NCBI RefSeq assembly: GCF_000744835.1
Contig: NZ_JQMS01000001.1
Coordinates: forward strand, 310,001-374,000
DNA from: Flavobacterium sp. 83
GTDB taxonomy: Bacteria; Bacteroidota; Bacteroidia; Flavobacteriales; Flavobacteriaceae
Direction: 5' to 3'
DNA: 64,000 nt
Below are positions 27,626-37,135 of this stretch, in pieces; position 1 is the stretch's first letter; each line of letters opens with the position of its first letter. A program made the translations under genes and the position numbers. The notes beneath the pieces are model-generated. The model was given only the letters and a program-made list of their open reading frames with translations, did no database searches and had not been told where the DNA came from.

Positions 27626-28090
27626 CTACTTAAATTTCATTTTCAAAACACATCCTAGTGATTCCAATACTAAAATATAGTGGGTATTATTTACCTCTTG
27701 AACTATTGCAGTTTGATTTGAAAATGGTCCTGAATCCAGTTCAATCTTATCACCAACTTGAAATGGAACTAACGAAATTTCACAATCAATAGAACTGTCA
27801 AGGCCTTTTTTAATAATATTGATTTCTTCATCCCTCACAATTGCCGGTTTTCCTAACCAAAATAAATATCGTACGGCTCCAGATGACTGAAATACTAAAT
27901 TCCTGGAAGCTTCTGGCAATTGAACGAAAACATAAGAATTAAAAAGTGGCACTTCAACCTTCTTTTTTCTATCAGACCATTGACGGACTTGTGTAATCAA
28001 GGGGCAATAACATTCGATTCCAATATTCCTCAATTGTTCCGCTACTTTTTTCTCCCATTTAGGTTTTGTATACACTACATACCAATTCAT
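27626..28090 (-). CDS. NusG-like transcription antiterminator (UpxY family)
   Basis: A 154-residue NusG paralogue. The NGN domain is obvious at the N-terminus: MNWYVVYTKPKWEKKVAEQL, then GIECYCPLITQ, VPLFNSYVFVQL and the FQSSGAVRYLFWLGKPAIV block. A KOW-like C-terminal part (FQVGDKIELDSGPFSNQTAI) follows. In Bacteroides, UpxY proteins are encoded at the head of capsule operons and let polymerase read through their leaders. Here the gene precedes about 27 kb of minus-strand polysaccharide genes, with hairpins in between, which fits that role. It is set off from the upstream dehydrogenase by a repeat-bearing gap. Confidence 0.9.
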   Translation of the reverse strand: MNWYVVYTKPKWEKKVAEQLRNIGIECYCPLITQVRQWSDRKKKVEVPLFNSYVFVQLPEASRNLVFQSSGAVRYLFWLGKPAIVRDEEINIIKKGLDSSIDCEISLVPFQVGDKIELDSGPFSNQTAIVQEVNNTHYILVLESLGCVLKMKFK

Positions 28091-28567
28091 CTTAGGTTTT
28101 GTTTTTAAAATAAAAATACGAATCTTTATTTATTTATTATGCGCTACTCCTTTATCAACTCTGATTACCAATTTTTAATGGTTATAACTAAACCTACCAA
28201 GCAAGAATTGAATACGTTTAGCCCCTTGAGGCAATTATCAAAAACGTCAGTTCGAGTTTTTTTGTGTTGTAAAACGGAACAAAGCTTAGCGCTACTAGTG
28301 ACGTGTATCGAGAACCGTTTTTAACACTGATTTTTCTAATTCTCGATACAAATTTTCTTAAAAGACTGTTTGCATTTTCAAAAAATTAACCCGAACAACT
28401 AAATCGCTATAACTTGATTTTATATTGCTTTTTTAGAATAAAAAACAGGCCTCGAACTGATGAAAATTATCATCAAAAACTAATTACACCCAACGGGTTA
28501 TCTTTAGTATTTTAGAGAACAACTATTAAACTGTGTAATCGCAATCCATACTTTACATAAAATTAGA
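28091..28567. other. Intergenic region holding palindromic repeat copy C
   Basis: About 477 bp between UDP-glucose dehydrogenase and the UpxY-like gene. The centre is occupied by repeat copy C (28221-28497). The promoter for the UpxY-like gene should lie between the repeat and 28090, but I cannot identify convincing -33 and -7 boxes there. Confidence 0.6.
28221..28497. repeat. Palindromic repeat element, copy C, with expanded right half
   Basis: About 277 bp. The left part (caattatcaaaaacgtcag, ttcgagt, then gtaaaacggaacaaa) and the central gtatcgagaaccgttttt / ttctcgatac match copy B. The right end atcaaaaactaattacac, ccaacgggt is excellent. Between the central stem and the right end lie roughly 100 extra bases not found in the other copies. 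The outer left tip (gccccttgaggcaatt) has drifted. Flanks tacgttta and tatcttta agree at 6 of 8 positions, possibly a decayed target duplication. Confidence 0.7.
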
Positions 28568-29959
28568 CTAAGACCCAATTGACTGATAAACAAAACCAAT
28601 CGCTTCCAGAGTTGGACCATCCAGTATATTTCTTCCATCAAATACAAATGCTGGTTTTTGCATGGAGTCATAAATTTTTTGCCAGTCATACTGTACAAAT
28701 TCATTCCATTCAGTAAGTATAGCTATTGCGTGGGCACCGGCGCAAGCTTCATAAGGGCTCTCAAAAGAAAGTATACTAGTTTCATTCTTTGAAGCAGCTC
28801 TAGTATCTAAATAATCTAAATCAGCGAGAACTTTTTTTCTGGAAACTTTTGGATCATAAACTGCAATTTTGGCATTTTCATTAATCAAATCATCTGCAAC
28901 ATAAATAGCTGCTGATTCTCTAGTATCATTAGTGTCTTTTTTGAAAGCCCAACCCAGAAAAGTTATTTTTTTATCAGAAACCGTATTATAAAGTGTTTGA
29001 ACAATATTATTAGAGAAACGTCTTTTTTGATGATCATTCAATATAATTACTTGTTCCCAATAATCAGCGACTTCATTCAATCCGTAGGATTTTGCAATAT
29101 AAACCAAGTTTAATATGTCTTTTTGAAAACAAGACCCTCCAAAACCAACGGAAGCTTTCAAGAATTTTGACCCTATTCTGCTATCCATTCCGATAGCTCT
29201 GGCAACTTCATTCACATCAGCACCCGTTTTTTCACAAAGTTCTGACATGGCATTAATTGAAGAAATCCGTTGTGCTAAAAAGGCATTAGCAGTCAGTTTT
29301 GATAATTCTGATGACCATACATTAGTAGTTACTATTTTATCTGCAGCAACCCAATTCGAATAAACGTCAACAAGTGCTTGTATCGCTTTTTGACCATCAT
29401 CAGAAGGATCTCCACCGATTAATATTCTATCTGGATTCAATAAATCCTGAACTGCAGTTCCTTCAGCCAAAAACTCAGGATTTGAAAGAATTTGAAACTG
29501 AACACCATTTCCGGTATTATCCAAGATACTTTTAATTGCCTCGGCTGTTCTTACCGGAAGAGTCGATTTTTCAACAACTATTTTATTATCTTTTGATATT
29601 CTGGCTATTTGTCTCGCACATAATTCAATATATTTCAAATCAGCTGCCATTCCTTTCCCTTTTCCATAAGTTTTAGTAGGCGTATTTACGGATATGAAGA
29701 TAATTTGAGCCTCGTCAATCGCTTTTTCTACATCAGTAGAAAAAAACAAGTTTCTCCCTCTTGCCACAGCAACAACTTCAGAAAGTCCTGGTTCATAAAT
29801 TGGAATATTATCCACATTTTCATCATTCCATGCAGCAATTCTTTCTTCGTTTAAGTCAACAACCGTTACTTGTATGTGTGGGCATTTTTGAGCAATTACT
29901 GCCATAGTAGGGCCTCCAACATATCCAGCTCCAATGCAACAAATTTTTGTAATTTTCAT
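28568..29959 (-). CDS. ugd: UDP-glucose 6-dehydrogenase (long, eukaryote-like form)
   Basis: Oxidises UDP-glucose to UDP-glucuronate. The start [33 protein letters not shown], the IYEPGL block, [24 protein letters not shown] and SNPEFLAEG all match the animal-type enzyme branch. The catalytic cysteine is in [19 protein letters not shown] near residue 265, and the C-terminal NAD-linking domain has [17 protein letters not shown]. Length 463 aa agrees with this long form. It lies 56 nt downstream of the epimerase gene and would provide glucuronic acid for the acidic polymer. Confidence 0.95.
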   Translation of the reverse strand: MKITKICCIGAGYVGGPTMAVIAQKCPHIQVTVVDLNEERIAAWNDENVDNIPIYEPGLSEVVAVARGRNLFFSTDVEKAIDEAQIIFISVNTPTKTYGKGKGMAADLKYIELCARQIARISKDNKIVVEKSTLPVRTAEAIKSILDNTGNGVQFQILSNPEFLAEGTAVQDLLNPDRILIGGDPSDDGQKAIQALVDVYSNWVAADKIVTTNVWSSELSKLTANAFLAQRISSINAMSELCEKTGADVNEVARAIGMDSRIGSKFLKASVGFGGSCFQKDILNLVYIAKSYGLNEVADYWEQVIILNDHQKRRFSNNIVQTLYNTVSDKKITFLGWAFKKDTNDTRESAAIYVADDLINENAKIAVYDPKVSRKKVLADLDYLDTRAASKNETSILSFESPYEACAGAHAIAILTEWNEFVQYDWQKIYDSMQKPAFVFDGRNILDGPTLEAIGFVYQSIGS

Positions 29960-30015
29960 TTTATATTTTTTTTAATTTATAATATATTTAATTGACTACA
30001 TTTTTCTAAAAATAT

Positions 30016-30999
30016 TTATTTAAGATTCTCCCAATACCAACTTACAGCTTGTTTCAATCCTTCTTGCATAGAATATTGTGGATTATACCCTAATAATGCT
30101 TTGGCCTTATCAATGCTTGCTAAAGAATGTGGAATATCTCCAACTCTATTAGGCCCATATTCTACTGTAACATTAGCAATTCTTTTATCATATACCGATA
30201 AAAATTCCTTTAAATAATCAATTAAATTATTCAATGTATTTCTATCCCCATAAGCAGTATTATAAACGGTATTTACAGCATCTGGATTTTTTGTAAGCAT
30301 GGCCAACTCATTCATTTGAATCACATTATCAATATAAGTGAAATCCCGAGAAAAGTTCCCATCACCATTTATTTTTGGACTTTCCAATTGCATAAGTTGC
30401 ATTACAAATTTTGGAATAACAGCAGCATAAGATCCATTAGGATCTTGTTTCCTTCCAAAAACATTAAAATAACGCAATCCTATTGTTTCCAAACCATAGG
30501 TTCTGCTGAATATTTCAGCATACAGCTCGTTAACATACTTTGTTATTGCATAAGGCGAAAGTGGTTTTCCAATCACCTCTTCTACCTTTGGCAACCCCAT
30601 AGAATCCCCATAAGTAGAAGAACTTGCGGCGTAAATAAATCGTTTTACCTTGGCATCACGAGAAGCGACAAGCATGTTCAAAAAACCCGAAACATTTACT
30701 TCATTCGTAGTAATTGGATCAATTATAGAACGCGGTACAGAACCCAAAGCAGCCTGATGCAAAACATAATCGACACCTTTTACTGCATTATGACAATCAG
30801 TTGCATTACGAATATCACCTTCTATTAAACGAAAGTTAACATTATTGATGAAGTCCTTTAAATTATGTCTGTATCCAGTCGAAAAATTATCAAAACAAAT
30901 AACTCTATGCCCTTTAGATAAAAAATATTCACAAAGATTAGACCCTATAAACCCAGCTCCACCAGTTATTAAAAGTGTACTTTTTGTCTCTTCTTTCAT
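30016..30999 (-). CDS. UDP-N-acetylglucosamine 4-epimerase-like SDR enzyme (WbpP/TviC type)
   Basis: Extended short-chain dehydrogenase. The NAD motif is ITGGAGFIGSNLCEYF near residue 11; DNFSTGYRHNL, LHQAALGSVPRSI, catalytic ASSSTYGDS and SPYAITKYVNELYAE (YxxxK) follow, then RYFNVFGRKQDPNGSYAAVI, which is characteristic of WbpP/TviC 4-epimerases acting on UDP-GlcNAc(A)/GalNAc(A). Length 327 aa fits. It would work with the TviB-like dehydrogenase 3 kb downstream. A 170-codon open frame on the opposite strand is a shadow. Confidence 0.88.
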   Translation of the reverse strand: MKEETKSTLLITGGAGFIGSNLCEYFLSKGHRVICFDNFSTGYRHNLKDFINNVNFRLIEGDIRNATDCHNAVKGVDYVLHQAALGSVPRSIIDPITTNEVNVSGFLNMLVASRDAKVKRFIYAASSSTYGDSMGLPKVEEVIGKPLSPYAITKYVNELYAEIFSRTYGLETIGLRYFNVFGRKQDPNGSYAAVIPKFVMQLMQLESPKINGDGNFSRDFTYIDNVIQMNELAMLTKNPDAVNTVYNTAYGDRNTLNNLIDYLKEFLSVYDKRIANVTVEYGPNRVGDIPHSLASIDKAKALLGYNPQYSMQEGLKQAVSWYWENLK

Positions 31000-31026
31000 C
31001 TTTTCTTAATTTTTAAAAATACGTTC

Positions 31027-33492
31027 TTAAGTCGTTTTTTTACGAAATTTATCTACTACTTTTTTAAATATAGATTTTGGTTTATCCTCTTCATGATATC
31101 CATTTGAATACGTTCCATAGCCGTAACCATAGCCATAACCGTAACCATATCCTGCACCGTATTTAGCTTTATTCTCAAAACCATTTAAAATAATACTGGT
31201 ATTGTTTAACTCACCACGCTTTACTCTGTTGTTTAACAATGTTATCATTTCCTTTTTAGTAAAATTTTGCCTTACTATATATAAGGTAACATCACAATAT
31301 TGAGCTAATTCCAACGCATCCGACACCAAACCAACTGGAGGGGTATCTAATATAATATAGTCGTATTTTTTCTTTAACTCTTCGATTAATTCTTTCATAC
31401 CTTCACTCATAATCATTTCAGAAGGATTAGGAGGAACCGGCCCCGAAAGAACAACATCCAGATTGGGAATATGGGTATGATTTATGATTTCATCAACTGT
31501 TTTTTGCTTAATTAGATAATTTACAATCCCAACTTCATTAGATAAATTAAATTCAGTTGCTAATTTCGGTTTTCTTAAATCAAGACCAATAACTACCGTT
31601 TTTTTCTCGCTAAGAGCAAATACTGTAGCAATATTTATTGAACAAAATGTTTTCCCCTCACCACTTACCGATGATGTTATCATGAGTGTCTTTGCTCCGT
31701 CTACATTTTGTTGTTTATACAAAAATTGAAGTGACGAACGAATAGCTCTAAAAGATTCAGATAAAGCTGATTTAGGCTTTTCATTTACTGCTAAATTAGT
31801 ATTTTCTTTATTTACCCCAATAACCCCTATTAAAGGAATTAACGTTGACTTGCTTATATCCTCTGTGTTTTGAATTGAATTATTGACAAAGAAAACAGCA
31901 AAGACAAAAAGTAACGGAAACAATATTCCCAGAAATAATGCTAATACATAATTAACGGATGTTTTGGGTCCAACAAGACCTCCTCCAACATCTTTTGCAG
32001 GGTCAATAAAATGGATATCTGATAAATTTGCAGCTTTCACAATATCAGCTTCACTTCTTTTTTGAAGAAACGTGCTGTAAATATTATCACTTAAATCGTA
32101 TTTTCGTTTAATCTTGATAAGCTCTTGTTGATCTTCAGGAAGCTTTTTTATCGTACCTTCCGTTTCATTAATTTTACTACTTACTATGGCTAAATCATAC
32201 TGTAAAGAGGATTTAGCTGTAGCAATATTTTCTAATAAAACATTTTTAACCGCCTCCATTTGATTATCAAAATCCTTGAATATTTTATCGCTTTTCACTG
32301 CATATGCCATTTCAGATCTTTGTCCAGACAATGCAATCAATTTCGAAACATTAGCAACGATATTTGGATCTTCAATCCCTGCTACTGAAGGCGCCGGAAG
32401 TTTCGAATAATCTACGCTATTTTTCAAGTATGACTTTAACGAATTATAATACGCTATTTTACGCGTTACTTCATCTTTTGTAACATCAAATTCAAGAATT
32501 TTTTCTGAAAACTTGGCGCCTCCATCTTCTACATCAAATATATTTTTATCTTTTCTAAAAGATTTCAACTCATTTCCAGTTTCCTTTAGTTGAGATTCCA
32601 TGGCAATCAATGTACTATCAATAAAAGCTATTGTATTTGTCGCAAACTGATTCTTGCTATCTAATTGCCTTTTTATAAGCATATTGACAGTTGCATTCAA
32701 ATACTCGACCATTCTCGCTTTATTGGTTCCTTGCATACCCAAAGTAATTATAGACCCCCCTTTATCATCTGATTTAACGCTTACACCTCTATAAGAAGCT
32801 ACTGTTCCATTAAAATCATTAAATTGTACAAAATATTCTTTCCCTTTATAAAAACCAGGATTATCATTTATTTGTAATTTCCAATTCAAAAAAGGTAATG
32901 ACACTTGTTGTCCTACCTTATACTTTTTCACAAAATCACCAGTCGCAACAGCAGTATTACTATATGAATTATTGGAATAGGTTATTAATGAAACGTTTTG
33001 ACTTTCAAATGGGATTCTGATTTCATATACATTTTCACTCAAAAATTTAATTCCAATAAGATTTCCCGCTAATTGCCCTTTTGATTTATCAATATTTACA
33101 TAGAAAGGAACGGAACCATAGGCATCTTCAAGATTATATTTACCTTTAATTAAATAACTAATATAATACTGTAGTTTGTCCACAACTAACTCATTATGCG
33201 ATCTGGACTGTAATGTGGTTGAAATGGTTTGAACCTGATCTGAAGTTCCACCCCAGTTAAAAACTAAACTCGTATTAGATGTAAACAGAGGATTACTCTC
33301 TTCTTTTACAGAAATAAGTGTTTCCATTCCGTAAATTTTTTCTTTACGAATATTAACTTGGTAAGCAACCGTAAAAGTGATTAGTAAACTCAGTAAAAAC
33401 CACTTCCAATAACTTCCGATTTTTATTAAGAATCCCTTGAAGTCAAAACTAACTTGATTTTCAAAAATCGAAAAATCTTTTATATCTAACAT
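31027..33492 (-). CDS. Polysaccharide tyrosine autokinase (Wzc-like BY-kinase), copy 2
   Basis: An 821-residue paralogue of the kinase at 6725-9097. The N-terminal Wzz domain has a helix near residues 32-48; the long periplasmic helical region follows, and a second membrane helix lies near residue 515 (VLALFLGILFPLLFVFAVFF). The kinase domain has Walker A TSSVSGEGKT, A' VVIGLDLRKPKL and Walker B YDYIILDTPPVGL. The C-terminal tail has six Gly-Tyr pairs in a row plus more tyrosines and then a basic end. It follows the export lipoprotein by 15 nt, giving a second lipoprotein-kinase pair in the same locus. Confidence 0.93.
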   Translation of the reverse strand: MLDIKDFSIFENQVSFDFKGFLIKIGSYWKWFLLSLLITFTVAYQVNIRKEKIYGMETLISVKEESNPLFTSNTSLVFNWGGTSDQVQTISTTLQSRSHNELVVDKLQYYISYLIKGKYNLEDAYGSVPFYVNIDKSKGQLAGNLIGIKFLSENVYEIRIPFESQNVSLITYSNNSYSNTAVATGDFVKKYKVGQQVSLPFLNWKLQINDNPGFYKGKEYFVQFNDFNGTVASYRGVSVKSDDKGGSIITLGMQGTNKARMVEYLNATVNMLIKRQLDSKNQFATNTIAFIDSTLIAMESQLKETGNELKSFRKDKNIFDVEDGGAKFSEKILEFDVTKDEVTRKIAYYNSLKSYLKNSVDYSKLPAPSVAGIEDPNIVANVSKLIALSGQRSEMAYAVKSDKIFKDFDNQMEAVKNVLLENIATAKSSLQYDLAIVSSKINETEGTIKKLPEDQQELIKIKRKYDLSDNIYSTFLQKRSEADIVKAANLSDIHFIDPAKDVGGGLVGPKTSVNYVLALFLGILFPLLFVFAVFFVNNSIQNTEDISKSTLIPLIGVIGVNKENTNLAVNEKPKSALSESFRAIRSSLQFLYKQQNVDGAKTLMITSSVSGEGKTFCSINIATVFALSEKKTVVIGLDLRKPKLATEFNLSNEVGIVNYLIKQKTVDEIINHTHIPNLDVVLSGPVPPNPSEMIMSEGMKELIEELKKKYDYIILDTPPVGLVSDALELAQYCDVTLYIVRQNFTKKEMITLLNNRVKRGELNNTSIILNGFENKAKYGAGYGYGYGYGYGYGTYSNGYHEEDKPKSIFKKVVDKFRKKTT

Positions 33493-33507
33493 TATTTGAA
33501 CGTTGTT

Positions 33508-34299
33508 TTATTTTTTTAATAGTAAAAAGGTAGTTGTGGCAAGTGATAACAATGTTATAATTGTGCCTAACGATTCTATCCCTGTTTTTCCAGTTCCCCA
33601 AGTTTTCTGTTTGAGTGGTTTTATATAAATATAATCATTGGGTTGCAAGTAATAATATGGCGATTTCATCACATTTATATCAGTAAGATCTAAATCCTGC
33701 ATCTGAACACCAGTAGGTGTTTTTCTCATTATAGTAACGGCCTTTCTATTTCCGGTAATAGTAATATCACCAGAATTAGCAATAGCTTCCAAAATAGTTA
33801 CATTATCTTGAAATAATGTTTTTGTACCTGGCCCACCGATTTCTCCATTGATAGTATAACGCAAACCTGCTAATCTAACTGTCACAAAAATATTCGCTTG
33901 TTTATTAAAATATTCCGCTAACAGTTGTTTTTCAATTCTGACTCTAATTTCATCCAATGTATAACCTATGACATTTAATTCCCCTAAAATAGGAATTCTT
34001 ATATTACCATGATCATCAACGGTAAAACCATCAAAGTACAACCCTGCTTCTGATTTAGCTCCAACACTGCCCTCAGTTGTTGGACTAAAAATAGCCACTA
34101 ATTTTGGATCAATTGCTTTTATGGTAACACTCAAAACATCATTAGTTTGTAACCTATATGGTTTTGACTCCACAACGGCAATTGAAGTGTCTTCTTGTGA
34201 GTTATTCTTTTTTTGAAGGTAGATTAAATCTCGAGTTGAAATACAGGAAGAAAACAACACACTAATAATTAGTAATAAATAGAGACCGGATTTGCTCAT
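33508..34299 (-). CDS. Polysaccharide export lipoprotein (Wza-like), copy 2
   Basis: Outer-membrane export lipoprotein of the Wza family. The start at the ATG at 34299 gives a clean lipoprotein signal (MSKSGLYLLLIISVLFSSC, cysteine at residue 19); the reading to 34320 would need TTG and push the signal inward. The export domain (YRLQTNDVLSVTIKAIDPK, then GNIRIPILGELNVIGYTLDE), an SLBB-like segment (YTINGEIGGPGTKTL) and a final hydrophobic helix follow. First gene of the polysaccharide locus. A -7-like box (caaatata, 34318-34325, plus-strand view) lies just upstream. Confidence 0.9.
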   Translation of the reverse strand: MSKSGLYLLLIISVLFSSCISTRDLIYLQKKNNSQEDTSIAVVESKPYRLQTNDVLSVTIKAIDPKLVAIFSPTTEGSVGAKSEAGLYFDGFTVDDHGNIRIPILGELNVIGYTLDEIRVRIEKQLLAEYFNKQANIFVTVRLAGLRYTINGEIGGPGTKTLFQDNVTILEAIANSGDITITGNRKAVTIMRKTPTGVQMQDLDLTDINVMKSPYYYLQPNDYIYIKPLKQKTWGTGKTGIESLGTIITLLSLATTTFLLLKK

Positions 34300-34369
34300 T
34301 TTCAATATTTTTAGCGACAAATATAGCTTTTCATTTACAATTTAAAAAGCATGATTATTTATTAAATGA

Positions 34370-34990
34370 TTAATTATTTTTAAAAGACTTTTCAAAAGGC
34401 ACTCTATGCAATATACTTCTCCCTAAAGTAACTTCATCTGCATACTCTAATTCATCACCAACTGAAATTCCTCTTGCGATTGTTGAAATAACTATTTCAC
34501 AATCGGCAATTTGCTTGTAAATATAAAAGTTAGTGGTATCACCCTCCATTGTGGAGCTTAAAGCAAAAATGATTTCGTTTACACTTCCTGATTTCACCTT
34601 CTCGACTAACGTAATAATATTCAACTGACTAGGCCCTACTCCATCAATAGGAGAAATTTTACCTCCAAGAACGTGATAAATACCTCTAAATTGCCCTGTA
34701 TTCTCAATAGCCATTACATCACGAATATCTTCTACGATGCAAATAATTTGATGATTTCTACTTTTATTTGAACAAATTTCACACAATACACTATCGGATA
34801 TATTATTACAGCTGTTACAATACTTAATATCCTCACGCATAGCAACCAAAGCTTGGGACAAAAAACTAGTTTGCTCTTTGGGCTGTTTCAATAAATGCAG
34901 TACTAATCTTAATGCTGTTCGTTTACCTATTCCCGGTAACTGAGACATTTCGTTAACTGCTTTTTCTATAAGTTTTGAAGAAAATTCCAT
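34370..34990 (-). CDS. recR: Recombination protein RecR
   Basis: DNA-repair factor acting with RecF and RecO to load RecA. The 206-residue protein has the N-terminal helix-hairpin-helix [17 protein letters not shown], a four-cysteine zinc finger ([17 protein letters not shown] near residues 56-72) and a Toprim domain beginning [14 protein letters not shown] and continuing [16 protein letters not shown]. Full length. It marks the upstream border of the polysaccharide locus. A caaatgta box (34996-35003; -7 element on the minus strand) is so close to the ATG that the mRNA might be nearly leaderless. Confidence 0.96.
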   Translation of the reverse strand: MEFSSKLIEKAVNEMSQLPGIGKRTALRLVLHLLKQPKEQTSFLSQALVAMREDIKYCNSCNNISDSVLCEICSNKSRNHQIICIVEDIRDVMAIENTGQFRGIYHVLGGKISPIDGVGPSQLNIITLVEKVKSGSVNEIIFALSSTMEGDTTNFYIYKQIADCEIVISTIARGISVGDELEYADEVTLGRSILHRVPFEKSFKNN

Positions 34991-35119
34991 AAATGCAAAT
35001 GTAGTAATTTGTTTAATTCTTTAATAGGTTAAAAAGTTAAACGAATAAAACAGTTAATCAATTATTCCGTTCAAACAATCAAACAAAAAATCGTATTTTA
35101 GTCACTTTAATTTCAACAA

Positions 35120-36628
35120 ATGACGCCCAGCACCATTCTACTATTGATAATCGTTTATTTTGGTATTTTATTTTATATCTCACATACTGTAAGCAAAAAA
35201 GACAGCGGAAACGACGCTTTTTTTAAAGCCAATAAAAATTCAAAATGGTATTTAGTTGCCTTTGGAATGATAGGAACCGCTCTTTCAGGAGTGACTTTTA
35301 TTTCAGTTCCAGGAGAAGTAGGCGCTCCAAGCGGAGAGCAATTCAAGTATTTTCAGTTTGTATTGGGTAATGCTATTGGTTTTATAATTATTGCCAAAGT
35401 ACTCTTGCCTTTGTATTATCGAATGAATTTGACTTCAATTTATGGCTATATTGAACACCGGCTAGGAATTTATTCTTACAAAACCGCAGCAACAATTTTT
35501 CTGATAAGCCGAACAATCGGTTCTTCTTTTCGATTGTATTTGGTTGTAATTGTCTTACAACGGTATGTTTTTGATTTTTATGAAATTCCTTTTGCTGTTA
35601 CCGTTTTGATTTCGCTGGCACTGATATTTGCCTATACATATCGTGGTGGTTTAAAAACGATAATTATAACTGACACTTTACAAACTTTCTTCTTAGTTTC
35701 TTCTGTTTTCTTAACCATTTTCTTTATTTGCAGAAGCTTAAACCTCAATATTTTTCAAGCCTTTGAAGAAGTGAAAAACAGTAATTATTCTAAAGTATTT
35801 TTCTTTGAGGATTTTGTATCGAATAAATTTCATTTTGCGAAACAAATTCTGGGTGGAATTTTTGTAACCATTGCTATGGTAGGTTTAGATCAGGATTTAA
35901 TGCAGAAAAACTTAAGTTGCAAGAATATTGGTGAGGCCCAAAAAAACATGTTTACCTTTACTGGAATATTTGTAGCTATCAATATCTTTTTCCTTAGCGT
36001 AGGCGCTTTACTTTATATTTATGCCAATAAAAATGGAATTGAAGTACCATCGGATTTAGTCACTGGAAAACCCAGAACCGATTTACTTTTTCCTGAAATT
36101 GCTTTTCACCATTTGGCTTTAATTCCATCCGTTGTTTTCCTGTTGGGATTGACAGCTGCAACCTTTGCCACAACCGATTCAGCCTTAACAGCCCTTACCA
36201 CTTCATTTTGTGTCGATTTTCTAAGAATGGATAAAGCAGAAAATTTAAATAAACCAAATATAGTCCGAACCAGGCATTTTGTTCATATTGCCTTTTCATT
36301 TTTGATGTTTCTGGTCATTATTTTCTTCAATGCTATCAATGACAGTTCTGTAGTAGGAATGATTTTCAGGGCAGCTTCCTATACGTACGGCCCACTTTTA
36401 GGATTGTATTGTTTTGGATTGTTTATAAAGTCAAAGACTGTTAAAGATAAATTTGTTCCAATAATTTGTTTCTTATCTCCTGCAGTAACTTTTCTTATTA
36501 GCGAAAATTCGAAAATGTTGTTTTTTGGATATGTTTTTGACAATGAACTAATTATAATAAACGGACTAATCACTTTTACAGGATTGTTATTGATCAGCAA
36601 GAATGCTACTTCCGAAACACAATTTTAG
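35120..36628 (+). CDS. Sodium:solute symporter family transporter
   Basis: A 502-residue inner-membrane protein with about 13 hydrophobic helices. GMIGTALSGVTFISVPGEVG near residue 50, TSIYGYIEHRLG, FLISRTIGSSFRLYLVVIVL and the Na+-binding-region block LLGLTAATFATTDSALTALT near residue 340 are typical of the SSS family. The substrate cannot be told from sequence. Divergent from recR with about 130 bp between them. In this family, Bacteroidota members are often annotated only as symporters. Confidence 0.9.
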   Translation: MTPSTILLLIIVYFGILFYISHTVSKKDSGNDAFFKANKNSKWYLVAFGMIGTALSGVTFISVPGEVGAPSGEQFKYFQFVLGNAIGFIIIAKVLLPLYYRMNLTSIYGYIEHRLGIYSYKTAATIFLISRTIGSSFRLYLVVIVLQRYVFDFYEIPFAVTVLISLALIFAYTYRGGLKTIIITDTLQTFFLVSSVFLTIFFICRSLNLNIFQAFEEVKNSNYSKVFFFEDFVSNKFHFAKQILGGIFVTIAMVGLDQDLMQKNLSCKNIGEAQKNMFTFTGIFVAINIFFLSVGALLYIYANKNGIEVPSDLVTGKPRTDLLFPEIAFHHLALIPSVVFLLGLTAATFATTDSALTALTTSFCVDFLRMDKAENLNKPNIVRTRHFVHIAFSFLMFLVIIFFNAINDSSVVGMIFRAASYTYGPLLGLYCFGLFIKSKTVKDKFVPIICFLSPAVTFLISENSKMLFFGYVFDNELIIINGLITFTGLLLISKNATSETQF

Positions 36629-36750
36629 TTTAAGCTCGTATGGTAGCAGCATCCTTTTCTTATTCCGTTTTTTTTTAACGGGACTGAAAAGATATAGCGA
36701 ACAGCTGGACACGAGCCAAGCGAACTGACCTAGTAAATAGTTCCCAAAAA
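36629..36750. other. Convergent intergenic region with weak hairpin
   Basis: Between the symporter and the CoA-binding-protein gene, whose 3' ends face each other. The arms ccgtt and aacgg around a T run, with ttttc/gaaaag further out, could fold as a weak shared terminator. The rest (gatatagcgaacagctgg and on) has a composition unlike the flanks and might belong to a dispersed family, but no second copy occurs in this window. Confidence 0.3.
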
Positions 36751-37119
36751 CTAATATTGATTTGTTGACAATAAAACTAAAGTACAGGCTACTTCAACTT
36801 TTATATCATTTAATTTTAATAATTGATAGAATTCCGGATTCTCAGTACCTGGGTTAAAAATAACACGTTTGGGTTGCGCCTCAACAATATAATTGTAATA
36901 ATCGCGCTGACGCAAAGGATTTAGATAAAGAGTGACCGTATCGACATTTTTCAAAGGAATAGCCTTAGTTTGGATTTTTATCCCAGCTACTTCTCCAGCA
37001 TTTTGTCCAATCGCAAGAACAGAATGCCCTTTTTCGACCAATTTTTCAATTGCCATAAAAGCATATCTAGCCGGTTTTGTTGACGCTCCAAGAACCAACG
37101 TTTTTTTATTTTTTATCAT
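36751..37119 (-). CDS. CoA-binding domain protein (YccU-like)
   Basis: A 122-residue single-domain Rossmann protein. TLVLGASTKPARYAFMAIEKL near residue 7 is the nucleotide-binding start of the CoA_binding_2 family; LYLNPLRQRDYYNYI and VIFNPGTENPEFYQLL with the conserved NPG and a late cysteine (EVACTLVLL) match the same family. Function of these small proteins is not settled. An 18-bp direct repeat containing a -7-like box lies upstream. Confidence 0.87.
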   Translation of the reverse strand: MIKNKKTLVLGASTKPARYAFMAIEKLVEKGHSVLAIGQNAGEVAGIKIQTKAIPLKNVDTVTLYLNPLRQRDYYNYIVEAQPKRVIFNPGTENPEFYQLLKLNDIKVEVACTLVLLSTNQY

Positions 37120-37135
37120 TTTCTGTAATTATCTT

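Noticed and set aside
30316..30828. A 170-codon plus-strand open frame.
   Set aside because: It is entirely antisense to the WbpP/TviC-like epimerase gene, which has full family motifs; the translated product shows no recognisable features.
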